A DNA stretch of 64,000 nucleotides from Annona cherimola (taxonomy: Eukaryota > Streptophyta > Magnoliopsida > Magnoliales > Annonaceae): contig CM059971.1 of the NCBI GenBank assembly GCA_030490835.1, positions 73,116,224 to 73,180,223 of the forward strand, in the 5' to 3' direction. The notes beneath the pieces are model-generated. The model had not been told where the DNA came from and ran no database searches. It was given only the letters and a program-made list of their open reading frames with translations. Below, piece after piece: positions 46,294-58,199 of the stretch; position 1 is the stretch's first letter; the number at the start of each line of letters is the position of its first letter. The translations under genes were made by a program, and so were the position numbers.

Positions 46294-48853
46294 ATGGATG
46301 TCAAAAAACCACGAATCGTCTTAGCTGCTAGTGGGAGTGTAGCTGCAATAAAATTTGGAAGCCTTTGCCTTAGCTTTTCTGAATGGGCAGAAGTCAAGGC
46401 AGTAGCAACAAAGTCGTCTCTCCATTTTATTGACAAAGCATCACTTCCAAAGGATGTGATTCTTTACACAGATGATGATGAATGGTCCAGTTGGAAGAAA
46501 ATTGGTGACACTGTTCTTCACATTGAGCTTCGCAAGTGGGCTGATCTAATGGTAATTGCACCACTATCAGCAAATACACTTGCTAAGGTGAGCTCTTCAT
46601 GACTTTCCATCTATGAATATTTTGCTGAATTCAGTGGGCTGTCATGGCTGCTCGGGATGCTGTAGTCATGGATCTTTGTATTTTTTCAGGTTTAGGCACT
46701 TAATATCACAATGTCCATGCTTATATGAATTTCTATTAATAGTATTGTTATTGTCATGACAATGACAATCATTCCTTTTATCTCTGCTACTTCTGTGTTG
46801 CTGCTGCTACAACTTTCTTTTTTCCCATTTACTAACTTTAAATAGCAAATGTTATTATAGTTCTCATTGTTGTTTTTTTTTGTAACATTCTCATTCTTAT
46901 CCTTACTATGGTTAATGCATGATTTCATTTTTTCTGTTGTACCTTGTGTTCTGTCAAGTGTAACATGTGGCTCAGACAAACTATGGGTTGTCAAAACTTC
47001 TCTTACAACCTTGCTTAAATCCTTGTGGACACCTTTTTCTAAATCTTTTTATTTAATTTTTCAGTTTTGAGCTCCCTCTTTACCCATAACCTCTTTTGTT
47101 TTCAGCTGTAGCATAACTTGGCAGGAACATCTTGTGTCTGTTTCTTGTTCTATTATCTGTTGGGGATACTCCTAGTTTCCTTCCGATTGTTTCATTTCCA
47201 GTCTTTACTCATCTTGGGGACATGTCCATTTTAACAGTGTGCTTCAGTTACATCCCTTGATGAGCGTGGTTTTCCTTGATTCATGTTCTCTTCACACAAT
47301 GGGTTTTTTTTACAGGTGGCCTATGTGCTTCTATCATTTGTCCCTCATAAAGGCTGCCGTTTAATAAGTTGCAATAGTAATTTCTTGGGAGTGTGTTTGT
47401 TTAAGTATAAAACTTTTCAATTCAAAACTTTTCACTCTCCATAACTACTTTATTATTTAATTATTTATTCACATCTTCGTGTATAAATATCCTACTTTTC
47501 AATCATTTTTACACATTTACCTATAAAGCTAACCTATCTATTTTAACTTGGTTCTCTTTACTCCTCATCATTACCCTTAATATATTACATCATTTTCTCT
47601 CATGTGAAAAACTTTTACACCAAAATTTTTTATCTAAATATTTATCACTTTCCAAACACACCCTTGAATATTGATTCTGCCAAAAGATTGCCCAAAGATC
47701 AAAGAATACCTCCAACTAGGTTGCAATTGGGTGTGTCGACTTCAATTCGCTCCCACTTCTAAAATTTTTATATCTATAGTTTCCCGAGTATTACCACAAC
47801 TGTTGTTGTCATGTAGACAATTGCATATTTCTGTCTTCCAGTTATCTATCTTGGTTAAGCATTTTTGTTGCCTTGAGTAGAAAATGTGCTTTCTTTGCGT
47901 GTATGCCAATCTAGGCCTTTCTAAATTGTGAAAAGATGTGCTGATGGTGCAACCATGCAAAGTTGAATAACTACATAATTGAGATAACAACAACATCGGG
48001 GGTGGTTATCAGAGGAAGACATTGAACTTAGGCCGGCTTAAACAACATAATTTTTGGTACTTTTTTCAGCTTTTTCTTTACAAACATGTTAAGCCAAGTG
48101 TGTTGAATCTTTAGATCAAGTTTTACTATTTTTGGATATTTTAAAGAAAATTTTAAACACAGTGGCATTGTTGTAATTTTTTGTCCACAGAATATTATGA
48201 GAGTGAAAATTACGACAATGCCACTGTGTTTAAATTTTTTTTAAAATATTTTAAAATATCTAAAAATTTTAAAACTTGATTTATAGATTTAATATACCTA
48301 GCTTAAAATGTTCGTAAAGAAAAAACTGGAAAAAAACCGAAAAATATTTTTTTATGCCGGCCTAAGAGGATCAGCCCTTGTTGTCAATTGGTTGGCCAGT
48401 TTGGAAATTTCTCTATCAGAATATTAGATTTGCATGAATCAAGTCCTCCCCATACACAATTGGACCATAGTTTGGGATTACTGGGCTGTTGTAGATATCA
48501 CGTACATTAGTAATGATGAACATGCATTGTAGCCGATGTTTATGTTTTCTGCCAGTCTTTAATCAGACTCTTTTTCCTCCTTGTTATTGTCATAGATTGC
48601 TGGCGGCTTGTGTGACAATCTACTAACATGCATTGTCCGAGCATGGGACTTCAACAAGCCTATCTTTGCTGCTCCTGCCATGAACACATTCATGTGGGAT
48701 AGCCCTTTCACTGAGCGTCATCTAGAATCAATAATCGGACTCGGGTTCCAATTGATCCCTCCTATTTCGAAGCGGCTGGCTTGTGGGGATCAAGGGAATG
48801 GGGCAATGGCTGAGCCCTCTGATATCAACAACACTGTGAGATTAAAGATTTGA
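46294..48853 (+). CDS. HAL3: HAL3-type phosphopantothenoylcysteine decarboxylase (coenzyme A biosynthesis)
   Basis: FMN-dependent enzyme converting 4'-phosphopantothenoylcysteine to 4'-phosphopantetheine. Exon 1 is 46294-46587 (donor AAG|GTGAGC) and exon 2 is 48596-48853 (acceptor TCATAG|ATTGCT), both in phase 0, giving 183 residues. Visible motifs: the flavin-binding start (LAASGSVAAIKFG, 10-22), the catalytic His in GDTVLHIELR (His 76), the substrate-clamp motif PAMNTFMW (125-132) and the redox Cys in LACGDQGNGAMAEP (Cys 161). Plant HAL3 proteins are usually a little over 200 residues. Here the part before KKPR is short and the C-terminus ends abruptly after NNTVRL with two residues and TGA. 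The 2-kb intron carries a Tourist and a foldback MITE. Catalytically it looks competent; an unseen upstream exon is possible. Confidence 0.85.
47388..47663. mobile_element. Tourist-like MITE in the HAL3 intron
   Basis: 276 bp, ends GGAGTGTGTTTG and CCAAACACACCC, with TTG flanking both sides (47385-47387 and 47664-47666). A good reference copy for the family. Confidence 0.75.
48027..48366. mobile_element. Foldback MITE in the HAL3 intron
   Basis: 340 bp with ends CTTAGGCCGGC and GCCGGCCTAAG. The arms pair along almost the whole length: AAACACAGTGGCATTG at about 48155 pairs with CAATGCCACTGTGTTT at about 48214-48229. The loop is short, so a transcript would form a long hairpin. Confidence 0.8.
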
Positions 48854-49465
48854 GACTTAAGCACATGGATGATCGACAACCATTCGAGGAAGGTGAAATC
48901 AAAAAGAAAAAAAAGATTTGAGTCTTGAGCACTATGTGCCAAGGGCTGATCAGAACATGTTGTAGAATTTCAATAGAGATATGGTTTTTTTCCCCCTCTT
49001 TTGGGAAGGGAATCACTTGCAATATTTTCCATAAAAGCTTGAATTTCCTTTGAAATTACATCACTTCTAGTTTTTCCATGAGGCAGATTGATTTCATTTT
49101 TCGGTTTTCCTTGAGACATTGGATTTTTATTTTGCTGTTGGGAACTGCAATATCAGTCACTTCCTAGGGAGTGTGCATAGCAAACAAACATCATTTAGGT
49201 TGAATGGAACATGAGCGTTTTGAAATTTGCAGCAGCAGCACAGATAGTAATCCAGTTTTGCCCTTCGTGGGCTCGCCATAGAGTTGTGACTACATTAAGA
49301 CTAAAAATAATATTTGTTTATTTTTACACAGCTCCTTATAACTTTAAAAATACTATTATACCTAAAACTGTAAATAAATTTTCACCCAAGTTCATTGGTA
49401 TGCATGGGATACTCTATCCAAATCTAGCAAATCAATATGTAAAACCAAATGATTTATAGCTTCTA
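48854..49465. other. 3' flank of the HAL3-type gene
   Basis: A short imperfect repeat (AGATTTGAGACTTAAGCAC at 48844 and AGATTTGAGTCTTGAGCAC at 48914) starts at the stop codon, so the end of the coding region seems locally rearranged. The rest is presumably 3' UTR and spacer. Confidence 0.5.
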
Positions 49466-49781
49466 GGATGTGCTTGTTTATTATTAAAACTTTTCTATTT
49501 AAAACTTCTCCCTCCAAAGTTATTATATTTTCTAATCGTTTCTTCACATCTTCTTATACTATTACACTACTTATAAGTATTTCTCCTCTAACTTTTCATA
49601 CAATTATATTTATTTTGCTCCAAATCATTACACCTATTATATCAAAAGTTTTCAAAATATTTTTAGAACTTTTCCACAAAAAATCAATGTCTCACATTAC
49701 ACCTATTTCACGTCTCCCATTTTAGAAACTTGTCCACAAAAAGCTTTTATTTAAAAGTTTTATCGAATGCGAAACACACCC
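49466..49781. mobile_element. Tourist-like MITE
   Basis: Ends GGATGTGCTTG and CGAAACACACCC, interior as in other copies. Flanking trinucleotides (CTA, TCA) do not match. Confidence 0.55.
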
Positions 49782-49992
49782 TCAAACTCAGTATTATGCC
49801 ATCTTATAAAATGCCACCAAAATGATAGAAAATAGGTGCAGGTCGCAAGTCGCAACCTGGCTTGTCAATCAGTTCTTTCCTGTGGTGCTTGCCTATTCTG
49901 ATCTAATAATGATAAGAGCCATCGCTCAAAGACTTGAGCAACAGAACATTATTTTGTCAAAAATGAGGCCGATCTTCTACCATCGGTCTAAA

Positions 49993-50302
49993 ACAATCTC
50001 ATTTTCGATCAAGTAAAAATGATATCTTTTGTTTTTAAAATTCTTTAGGAATTTATTAATCTTAGTGTATTTAATTTATAAATCAAGTTTTATCATTTTT
50101 TGATATATGTATAGTGTTATGGTCATTTTGACAAACTGAAATAACCAAAATACCCATGTTCAAAATTCAAATATATATACATATTTCTAAAATTGATAAA
50201 CTTTAGTGAATGAATTATATAGACCTAGATTAACAATTTCATTAAAAAATCTTTACAAACAAAAAACAACTATTTTAAACCGATTGAAAATGAGGCTATT
50301 CC
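49993..50302. mobile_element. Foldback MITE
   Basis: The left arm AATCTCATTTTCGATCAAG pairs with the right arm ending GATTGAAAATGAGG. Both arms carry TTTATAAATCAAGTTTTAT-type sequence shared with the foldback at 3350-3615. Confidence 0.6.
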
Positions 50303-50319
50303 TGATGAGGAATGATTCT

Positions 50320-50698
50320 GTTAGTCTAAGCTAAGCAAATGCCCTGCTTAACTTGCCTCAAAAAACTCATTTACAACAACTTTGTTTTTTTTTTTTTTTT
50401 TTTTTGTCTCCATACACTTGTTTATTCAAGTATATTTAACACATAAACCAAGTTTTACCATTTTTGGGTATGTGTATATATTTTTGAAAATTTTAAAACT
50501 AAGGGTATTTTAAATACATATATACAAGTAAATGTTTAAAAATATCAAAAAAATATATAAACATATTCAAAAATGATAAATTTTGGTTTGTATGTTAAAT
50601 ACACTTAGATAAACAAGTGTATGAGGGAAAAAGAAAAAAAATGTTGCAAATGAATTTTTTGAGGTGGACTAAGCGGAACATTTACTTAGTCCGAGCTA
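50320..50698. mobile_element. Foldback MITE with T-rich arm
   Basis: The left arm (TTAGTCTAAGCTAAGCAAAT, then CCTCAAAAAACTCATTTAC, then CATACACTTGTTTAT) pairs with the right arm ending GGACTAAGCGGAACATTTAC. A run of more than 20 T residues lies at about 50386-50406. Confidence 0.6.
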
Positions 50699-51849
50699 AC
50701 AAGATCACTCATCATTTCTGATTGGCCGTAAAAAATGCCCTCTATGAACTTGTCTACACATATTTTTGCCATAATATGAAATTTTAACCATCTACTTGTC
50801 CTATTTTTATTTCTTCACATAACTTAAATTGCATCAGCTATTCTTCCAATACTATCAAAATAAAGCTTCATTTTATTTTATTTATTTATTTATTATTATC
50901 ATTATTATTTTACTTTACCTTTGATCTTTCATGAAATTCAAATGTCATTTATTGCATCATTCCCTACCTTTACTTCCACTTTTATCTCATCTTCACCCTC
51001 TATTTGTCAAATACAAATTTGCCCCACTATTTAAAGGTGATAATAAAGTAATAAATAGTCAATATACTATCATAATTTTCTTTATAAAGAATTTTCATAA
51101 CTTAATATACTATCGTAATTTTTTTATAAAAATTTTTCATAACTTAGTAGATAATTAATATATATGATTTAACAAATAATAAAACATAAGGAAAATTAGA
51201 CATATACCTGTAGATTTCATCTCTACTTTCATTTATATCCACAAATTTTTAAAATTTTTAAATATGACTAAGTATGTTTCCTAAAATTTTATTTGCGCTT
51301 ATAACGTTAGGGATCAGTTAAGGGAGCTTTTATCACCTTGCAAAGTAACAAATATACCAAAGCCCTAATTATGATTATATAACTAAAAATTCATCTTTTA
51401 ATAAATTTTTAGTTGTTTAACAACTATAAAATCATGTATCATTTGACTGGGAATTTATTGAACAAACCAATTCGAGATTATGTTAAGACTTGGGCAATTT
51501 CATCCATGCAAAGGGGGCTAACGACCCTTTTAATATATTCTTAATTGCTTTGGTGTGAATGGAATTTGAAGCAAAATAATTTTTGAAAATTTTGAAAGTT
51601 TGTAGGTATAAATAAATTATAGATAAAATTCTTATACCTATATGTAATCTGTCCACGAAAGACTATAATAAGCTTGGCTTACTGGGACTTAAATTCTGAA
51701 TGTAGTGTCGATTTATTCGCAGGTGCCTAGTAGCTAACCCATGAGAATTTACCAACATTAAATTAGAACAACATAATTGTCTTCACTTTCTTGAAAGAGA
51801 TTCTTTTATCAAAGTTTTAAATTGATCATGCATCTATGAAAAATATTCC
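50699..51849. other. AT-rich spacer
   Basis: No gene seen. Contains a TTTATTTATTTATTATTATC microsatellite near 50880 and a duplicated AACTTAATATACTATCGTAATT-like unit near 51060-51130. Confidence 0.5.
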
Positions 51850-52116
51850 ACTGCTCCATTGGTAAGTTTCAATACGATGTTTACCATTAAATTTTCTCCC
51901 AAAAATATAATATCTTCAAGATGCACAACGTTATATAAAATTAAATATATAAAGATTAACATTAATAAAATTTCAACATCGATATAAAGAAATTTTTTTA
52001 GCTTAAGGGCATGTTTGGCTACAATAAAAACTTTTCGAATCAAAATATTTTAATCTAAAGCATATCAATCTCCCCAACTGCTTTATTTTTTAATCATTTA
52101 ATCACATTTTCCTATT
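51850..52116. repeat. Inverted duplicate of 34190-34450, with partial Tourist MITE
   Basis: Complement of 34190-34450. The MITE part starts at 52006 (GGGCATGTTTGGCTAC, TAA to the left) and stops abruptly near 52116, so only half of the element is present. Confidence 0.7.
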
Positions 52117-53088
52117 GAGTAAGTCTGGTTTGAGATTGATCCGACCCTTATTCTATTTTTAAAAACTTCTTTCTTACTTTATTTCAGGTTACATTAGTTT
52201 TAGACATACTCTATCCCATTTTTTAAGGTTAATTTGGTTCTGATACTGGTTCTAAATGAGTTCTTTACATTAATCTTCATATTATATTTGAAAATCATAA
52301 TCTTAATATAAAATTTACTTAAAAATTTATAATCAATATAATGATGATATAATTTTAAAATGCATTTACTAAATATACTAAATAATAGATAAATTAAACA
52401 AGTGTCTATATTTTAAAATATATATTATATATCTTCAAAAAGATAATATATTTCATAAAAGAGATTTGAATATATATATTAGTAATTTGGGTTGGTTCCA
52501 AGTATTTAGACCTTGAAACCTAATTACAATGGGTTTTTTTATCCGGAACCTACTTTACCCATTTTAGGGTACTTGATGGGTTGACCAAATGTATACTCTA
52601 CTTGAGTTACACTTTTATCATGTAGTAAAATATACATGCAACCATTTTTATTAAATTTGTCGCATATATGACCACATTTATAGCCAAAATTTTGTTGTGC
52701 ACATATTATTCAATGAGAAGTTGGATTAGGAACTGGGCAAATGCCCCTAGTGTGGCCTCCACCTGCTAGGCATCTCCTCACACTCCCTAACCCTCCTGGC
52801 TAGGGGTGTTAACAGATCAGGTTGAAGCCTAATCATAATCCTAATTCATTTAAAATATCTTAACCTTAATCCGTTTATTAATCTATTTAAAAAACTTGAC
52901 TTTAACCCATTTACAATTCATTTAAAAAACGGATTAATAGGTTATTAACGAATTGTGTACATGCAAGCATACCAAGTGTTTATGTGCTAATAACTTTCAT
53001 TATTTAATTGAAAACATTATTAACTCAGAAGTTAATGTTGAGTAAATTATTTTGGCTTTAAACAAATCAGCTCCAATATATATATATA

Positions 53089-53956
53089 TTTTTTTTGATG
53101 AAAGGTATCCCTTCCTCTCCCGACGCCCTGTCAGCAGTGATAGGGGGGAGGGATAGGAGGGCCCGCAATTTGCATTGTCAAAAAATTGTCTGTACAGATG
53201 TTTGCTACAATGACCTGGGGTGGAGTCCCCCACCAATCATAACAGTCCAAAAAATTAGCTGAAACAAAATCGGCTAGGGCATGTGCTACCCTATTTCCTT
53301 GCCTTAAAACATGACACACAGATAGATGGGGAGAAACATTTAATATAGCTTTGGTCTCCATCAATGGAAAGCCCGCTGGCGATAAGATGGTGGAGTCAGT
53401 AGTGAGGTAGTTGAAGAGAAGGAGAGAGTCCGTTTCGATCTGCATCCGGCCTAGGCCACTCTGGAGGGCCCATTTAACTCCCCAAAGAAACGCCGTGGCC
53501 TCCATAAGTAACGGCTCCATCTCCCCTCTCCGCCTCCATCCTTTCGCCGCAATGAAGTGGCCACGGGAGTCCCTAATAACAGCTGCAAAGCCCATAAAAC
53601 TCCTTCCATTGTGTTTCCTTGCATCCACATTCATTTTGACCGAACCCGTCGGAGGCATAGTCCACCGAGGCACAAGAGGTTGGTCGATTGCCCCATCGAG
53701 GAAAAGGGGTTTAGCCCTTCTGTGTTGCTCCAAAAAATCCAAGCACCAATCAAAAATCCCTGCCAGCTCCGGTATATGTCCCTCCACTCTGAACTTATTT
53801 CGCATGAACTATATACGCCAACAACGGAGGATAAAAAGAGCCATATCCATGGATCTGCAATTTTGGGAAAAGGATTTCAGGACCTCCTGGATGGATTCCC
53901 GCATCGAGATTCTCCATGAATTCCCTAACCACACACACCTCGTTCGAGCACAGTGT
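53089..53956 (-). pseudogene. 5'-truncated L1-type LINE, RNase H end of ORF2
   Basis: The minus-strand frame 53805-53131 (224 codons) is the RNase H-like domain typical of the end of plant L1 ORF2: KMNVDA with the first Asp, EATAFLWGVKWAL, ETDS, and a His/Asn motif in RQGNRVAHALADF. The frame continues upstream (ALFILRCWRI) across an in-frame TAG at 53809-53811 to about 53950, where similarity fades, as in a 5'-truncated insertion. Downstream is a TTTCATC plus A-run tail (plus-strand T-run 53089-53096). Reverse transcriptase and endonuclease parts are absent. Not functional. Confidence 0.75.
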
Positions 53957-54292
53957 AAAAACAATATTAGAGTACACATCTCTTTAACATTATCTAGAAT
54001 GCAATATCATATTTTATTTCTACTAGAATATTTAGTATTCACTATTATGCTAGCAATTTATCGCAACTGGTTGTTAAAGAGGAGACCAAAAATAGGGAAA
54101 ATAAAGGAGAAGTCTACGCCTGTCAATGATGAGAGGATTGGATAGCATTACTGCAGGCAACAGCAAGAGGGACCCAATGCAGTGAAGAGTGAAGATGTAG
54201 CAGCAACGACTCATAGTTCTGTGAAGGGAGGGGAGGGTTAACACAGTAACAGGGAGAAATTGAGACAAATCAGAGATAGAGGATCTAAGAAG

Positions 54293-54690
54293 TCAACCTG
54301 AGAGAGAGAGAGGGTGCGAGAAGAGAGCAACGATTGAGGATTGGGAGTTGGGACGACTCGCCGCATGAACACTGAGAGAGGAAGGGTTTTTTAGTGCCGT
54401 CGATTGCAGCCGGAGTTGAGGAAGGACGGAGAGAAGGCGAATAGATCTTACAATGAGATTAGGGCATCGGGACCGAAGGGACAGAGACGTGATGCTAAGA
54501 AAGGGCAACGAGACGGGCTTCAAGAAGGGGCGGATGCACGAAGCCGTCAACTGCACTCGCCGAAGTGGAGGAAGGGAAGAGAGAAGGTGCACAACATGGT
54601 AAGATTAGGGCACTGGGGAGGGAGAGGAACGTGGCACTAAGAAAGGGCTGCGGTAAGGGTAAGAAGAGGCAGATGCACGAAATAAGGCGC
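54293..54690. repeat. Tandem repeat of about 140-150 bp in the hAT-like element
   Basis: Two diverged units from about 54412 and 54565, each with GAGGAAGG, AGATTAGGGCA, CTAAGAAAGGGC and GATGCACGAA in the same order. A partial third unit precedes them (GTGCCGTCGATTGCAGCC matching AGCCGTCAACTGCACTCG). It opens with a GA microsatellite. Confidence 0.65.
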
Positions 54691-55118
54691 TCGAGCTGGA
54701 GATCTCAATCGATGAGCGGGAATTGAAAAAGTAAGGGTTGAAAATTAGACGTATATATCTCGTATTATGTATATATACTTGACTTAAATGGGTTATAGGG
54801 GTTGAACGGATTAAATAAATTATATAAATGGGTTGGTAGATTGTAAAATCTCAATCATAATCTGTTTATTTAATTAAATAGTTGAACGGATTGACTGATC
54901 ATAAATTATTTATTTAAAAATTTAAACCCAACCCATTTATAAATAGGTTGGATAGGCTGGTTAGCAAGTTGACTATTACGATTAACACCCCTACTCCTAT
55001 CTCTTGGGCTCATCCAGCCCTCCGTACGTACATAACCAGAGAAGAGATGCTCACCGGGCATACTATTCTAACCACTCCCATTCGGTGAAAATATCTACAT
55101 TTAGTTGCAAATGATATT

Positions 55119-55397
55119 GGTGTGTTTGGTAATGAATAAACTTTTGATGAAAAGTTTTGGAGAGTAAAAGTTGTCGAATGATGTGATATGATAGGGGTAA
55201 TGATGAGTAGTAAAGAGGATAAAGTTAAAATAGATAGACTAGTTGTGTGGATAGTTATGTGGAAATGATTGAAAAGTAGGGTAGTTGTATAGGAAAATAT
55301 GAAAAAATGATTAAAAAATATGATAGTAATGGAGAGTGAAAAGTTTTAGGTTGAAAAGTTTTAACTTGACATTTTTTGTGGATTGCCAAACACACCC
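55119..55397. mobile_element. Tourist-like MITE
   Basis: 279 bp, ends GGTGTGTTTGGTAATG and GCCAAACACACCC, with subterminal AAAAGTTTT motifs. TAA follows on the right. The copy is inverted relative to 47388-47663. Confidence 0.7.
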
Positions 55398-58199
55398 TAA
55401 ATACGGCTGCAAGTAATATTATTGGATTTTACAAAATTTAATATTAGATTTGACTGAAAAGAGTGGTGGCTTATAGTGAATTAATTCATATTCCGTTTTA
55501 CTTGGGCTGATCCCTTTCTAATTCAATCCATCTATTATATTTATAATCTCATAAGTTTGTATTTACCATGGCCTGCCAGTGTTTCCGATCACAGTGGTAT
55601 TTTGTATACTAATAAATAAATGTTAATAATAATAGAACGTGGGAGTCGGACTTTTTTTCCGAAGAAAATATAGTAACTAAAATGTTCCACACTTCCAACC
55701 CGTTCAATTCCGCCGAAGTTATATAAATGTAGTATCTTAGATATATTGTGGTTCATGATCCCATCCACCTGGTTGCTTTTTTATTTTTGATATTTTTTTT
55801 TATTATTTTTTTTAAAATGAAAGTGGAACAACTTGCCTTAGCTTACATAGAGCTTTTGCAAGATAGACGGTCTAAGTATGCGTAATTTTATTTTTAGCAC
55901 TACATTTTGGTATTTTATTTTAATTTTTTTTTTCAAATGTAAACCATGTGAGATGTTTAATTTATGTATGATTCCAAAAATCACATGTATAGAAAATTTT
56001 TATGTACTATATATATTATAGATTTTGAAAACATTTTCATAATTATGCATTTACTTTCAAAAGATATTACATCTTTACAAAATATAAATCAATAAAGAAT
56101 TATTCTAATATTTCCAATCAAAGCGATTAAAAAATTTAAAACATTACACTGAAAATAAAATCACTTATAGTAGGCTGACGTCATATGTGAAAACGTACAG
56201 AAGTACTGTATAAAATAAGAAATTAAATTAAGAACCATTGACCACATTGATGTTTAAGAGTAATGGGTATGGCTCGTGGGCTTTTTCCTATAAAAAATAA
56301 TAAATTAAGAACCATTAATCACATTGATGTGTCATGCATTGCAATGTGAATCGTAAATAGATGGTATAAAAACAACAATCAAATTCCAATTGTCATCCTA
56401 TTCCTGAACGGCCCAAACAACCGGTCAAGGGTTACCTGATTCTTAAGCAGCCCTAACCCTAAGAGTTTGTCAGTCGGACTGGAAGCATGCTCTTGTCACA
56501 CGTGCGTCGATAATCTCTAATTTAGATGCAGTTAATCAGAAAAGTTAGGCGGTCCAATTTTCCAAATGCGTAAGACGCACGCATGCATGATCAGGACGGG
56601 TGATGGCAATGGCATGGATCCAACATTTTCCGCATCTGAACGCTTCCTCAGTCCGCATCACGCCAGCCTGTCGTTACTCCTTCCGCTGAAATTTGATGAT
56701 ACTCAGCCTCAGCCTCCGCCTCCCCACCCAAGCCTAAAAATAAATAAATGTACGTCATGCATGCGGAGGAGAAACATGTGGATAGGCTAAACTAATTAGT
56801 CGTAGCATCTGACGGCATGACACGCCGTCTAATTAATTGAAAAAGTATAGTCATAGACTCATGCTACCTCCTGTTTTACAAAGAATATGATGGATGATAT
56901 CCCTACATATTTTTCTTTTCTCGTTTCTTCTAGGATCCTGTGACCTCTGCTTGGATATAAATTTAATTTATATTGAAGTTGGAAACTAGCCGTGATAATC
57001 ACTTTGCCTAGCTTAAGAGGCTAGATTTACTACTTGCTTTGGCCGCGCCCGTGTATTGTCGCAATTTGAATGCTGAGTGTCATAGTTTATTTATTTATTT
57101 ATTTTGTGGGCTTATTGTACATTCGTACATTGCAATTCCATCGTACCCGGAGGATCACTTCATCAAATGGATCACACATCACAAAATTATCAGAAAAATT
57201 CCAAAAAACCCTTAGAGTTCTATCACCCCCCGCTGCCCCCCAGCCTTTAGCCCATGTCCTGCCGCTCTGAGTCCCAATACAGACTTCTCCCTAGTTTGGT
57301 ATTGCATCTTAAGCTTTACTCTTTATTTTTATTTTTGAGAATTTGGTTTAGCGCTTATGCGGGAAGCAAGATTTTTGGGCTTCTTGATTGAGCGCTTTTG
57401 GGAAATTAAATTTAGCTCTAGAAAACAATCAAAAATGCAAATGACTAAACTGTCATGCCAAACACATAGTTCAATGATCGCCTTTTAGTTTCACATAATC
57501 GAATAAGCAGTGTGAAAAGCCTGCCACACTGAGTCATTAGTGCATGTTTGGCCAAGCGTTTGAACATAAGCAAACTCTTAAGTGTAGTTTTTTTTAAGGA
57601 AATAAGGATTCTAGCTTTTGTAAAAATTAGAAATTCAATCCTTAGGAGAAAAATAGCTTAACTTAGCTTTTATGTTGGATCTCCAACTACTTTTTATGGG
57701 AGCACATGAACATTTTCAAAGTTGTAAAGCACTTCGCTTACCAAATAAACGAGGCTAAATATGCCTTTAGACTTTTCTGGCTTTTCTTTCTTTGAGTTTT
57801 CAAAATAAGAGAACTCATAATCTCTCTTTGGTAGTATCCTTATCGTAGTCATAAACTTGGTTAAATCAAAAAGATATGCTTAGCGTATTTCCTCTTGAAG
57901 CTCATGTTCATATTATCATCGTCCCTAAAATCTTAGCTATACCTTTACTCTGTTGAAGTTGATCTAACCTATTCCACTATACTGTTACTTTGTTGGCTTC
58001 AACTTAACCTATCTCTTTCATGTTCTCTCTCTCTCTCTCTCATACTGCCACTCCATAGAAGTTTGTCCAATTCTGGTTTCTCATACAATCATTTTGCCAG
58101 AGTCTGATGGAACATATATTAAGACGTGTGGGGCCCACATCAATTACATAGATTAAAAAAGGGGGTGCAAAAACCCATTCTATGAGGAGAAAACAGGAC
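55398..58199. other. Spacer without recognised gene
   Basis: AT-rich to 56400, then mixed. Short frames at 56566-56790 and 57070-57270 have no family resemblance. A TTTATTTA microsatellite lies at about 57086 and a CT microsatellite at about 58025. Confidence 0.5.

Larger units (their letters stand above)
52801..54993. mobile_element. hAT-like element, family 2, with nested LINE fragment
   Basis: Terminal inverted repeat TAGGGGTGTTAA at 52801 and its complement ending at 54993. The flanks CTCCTGGC (52793-52800) and CTCCTATC (54994-55001) are an 8-bp target duplication with two mismatches. Subterminal regions on both sides repeat AACGGATTA and AACCCATTT motifs. No transposase; the interior holds a LINE fragment and a tandem repeat. 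Confidence 0.65.
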
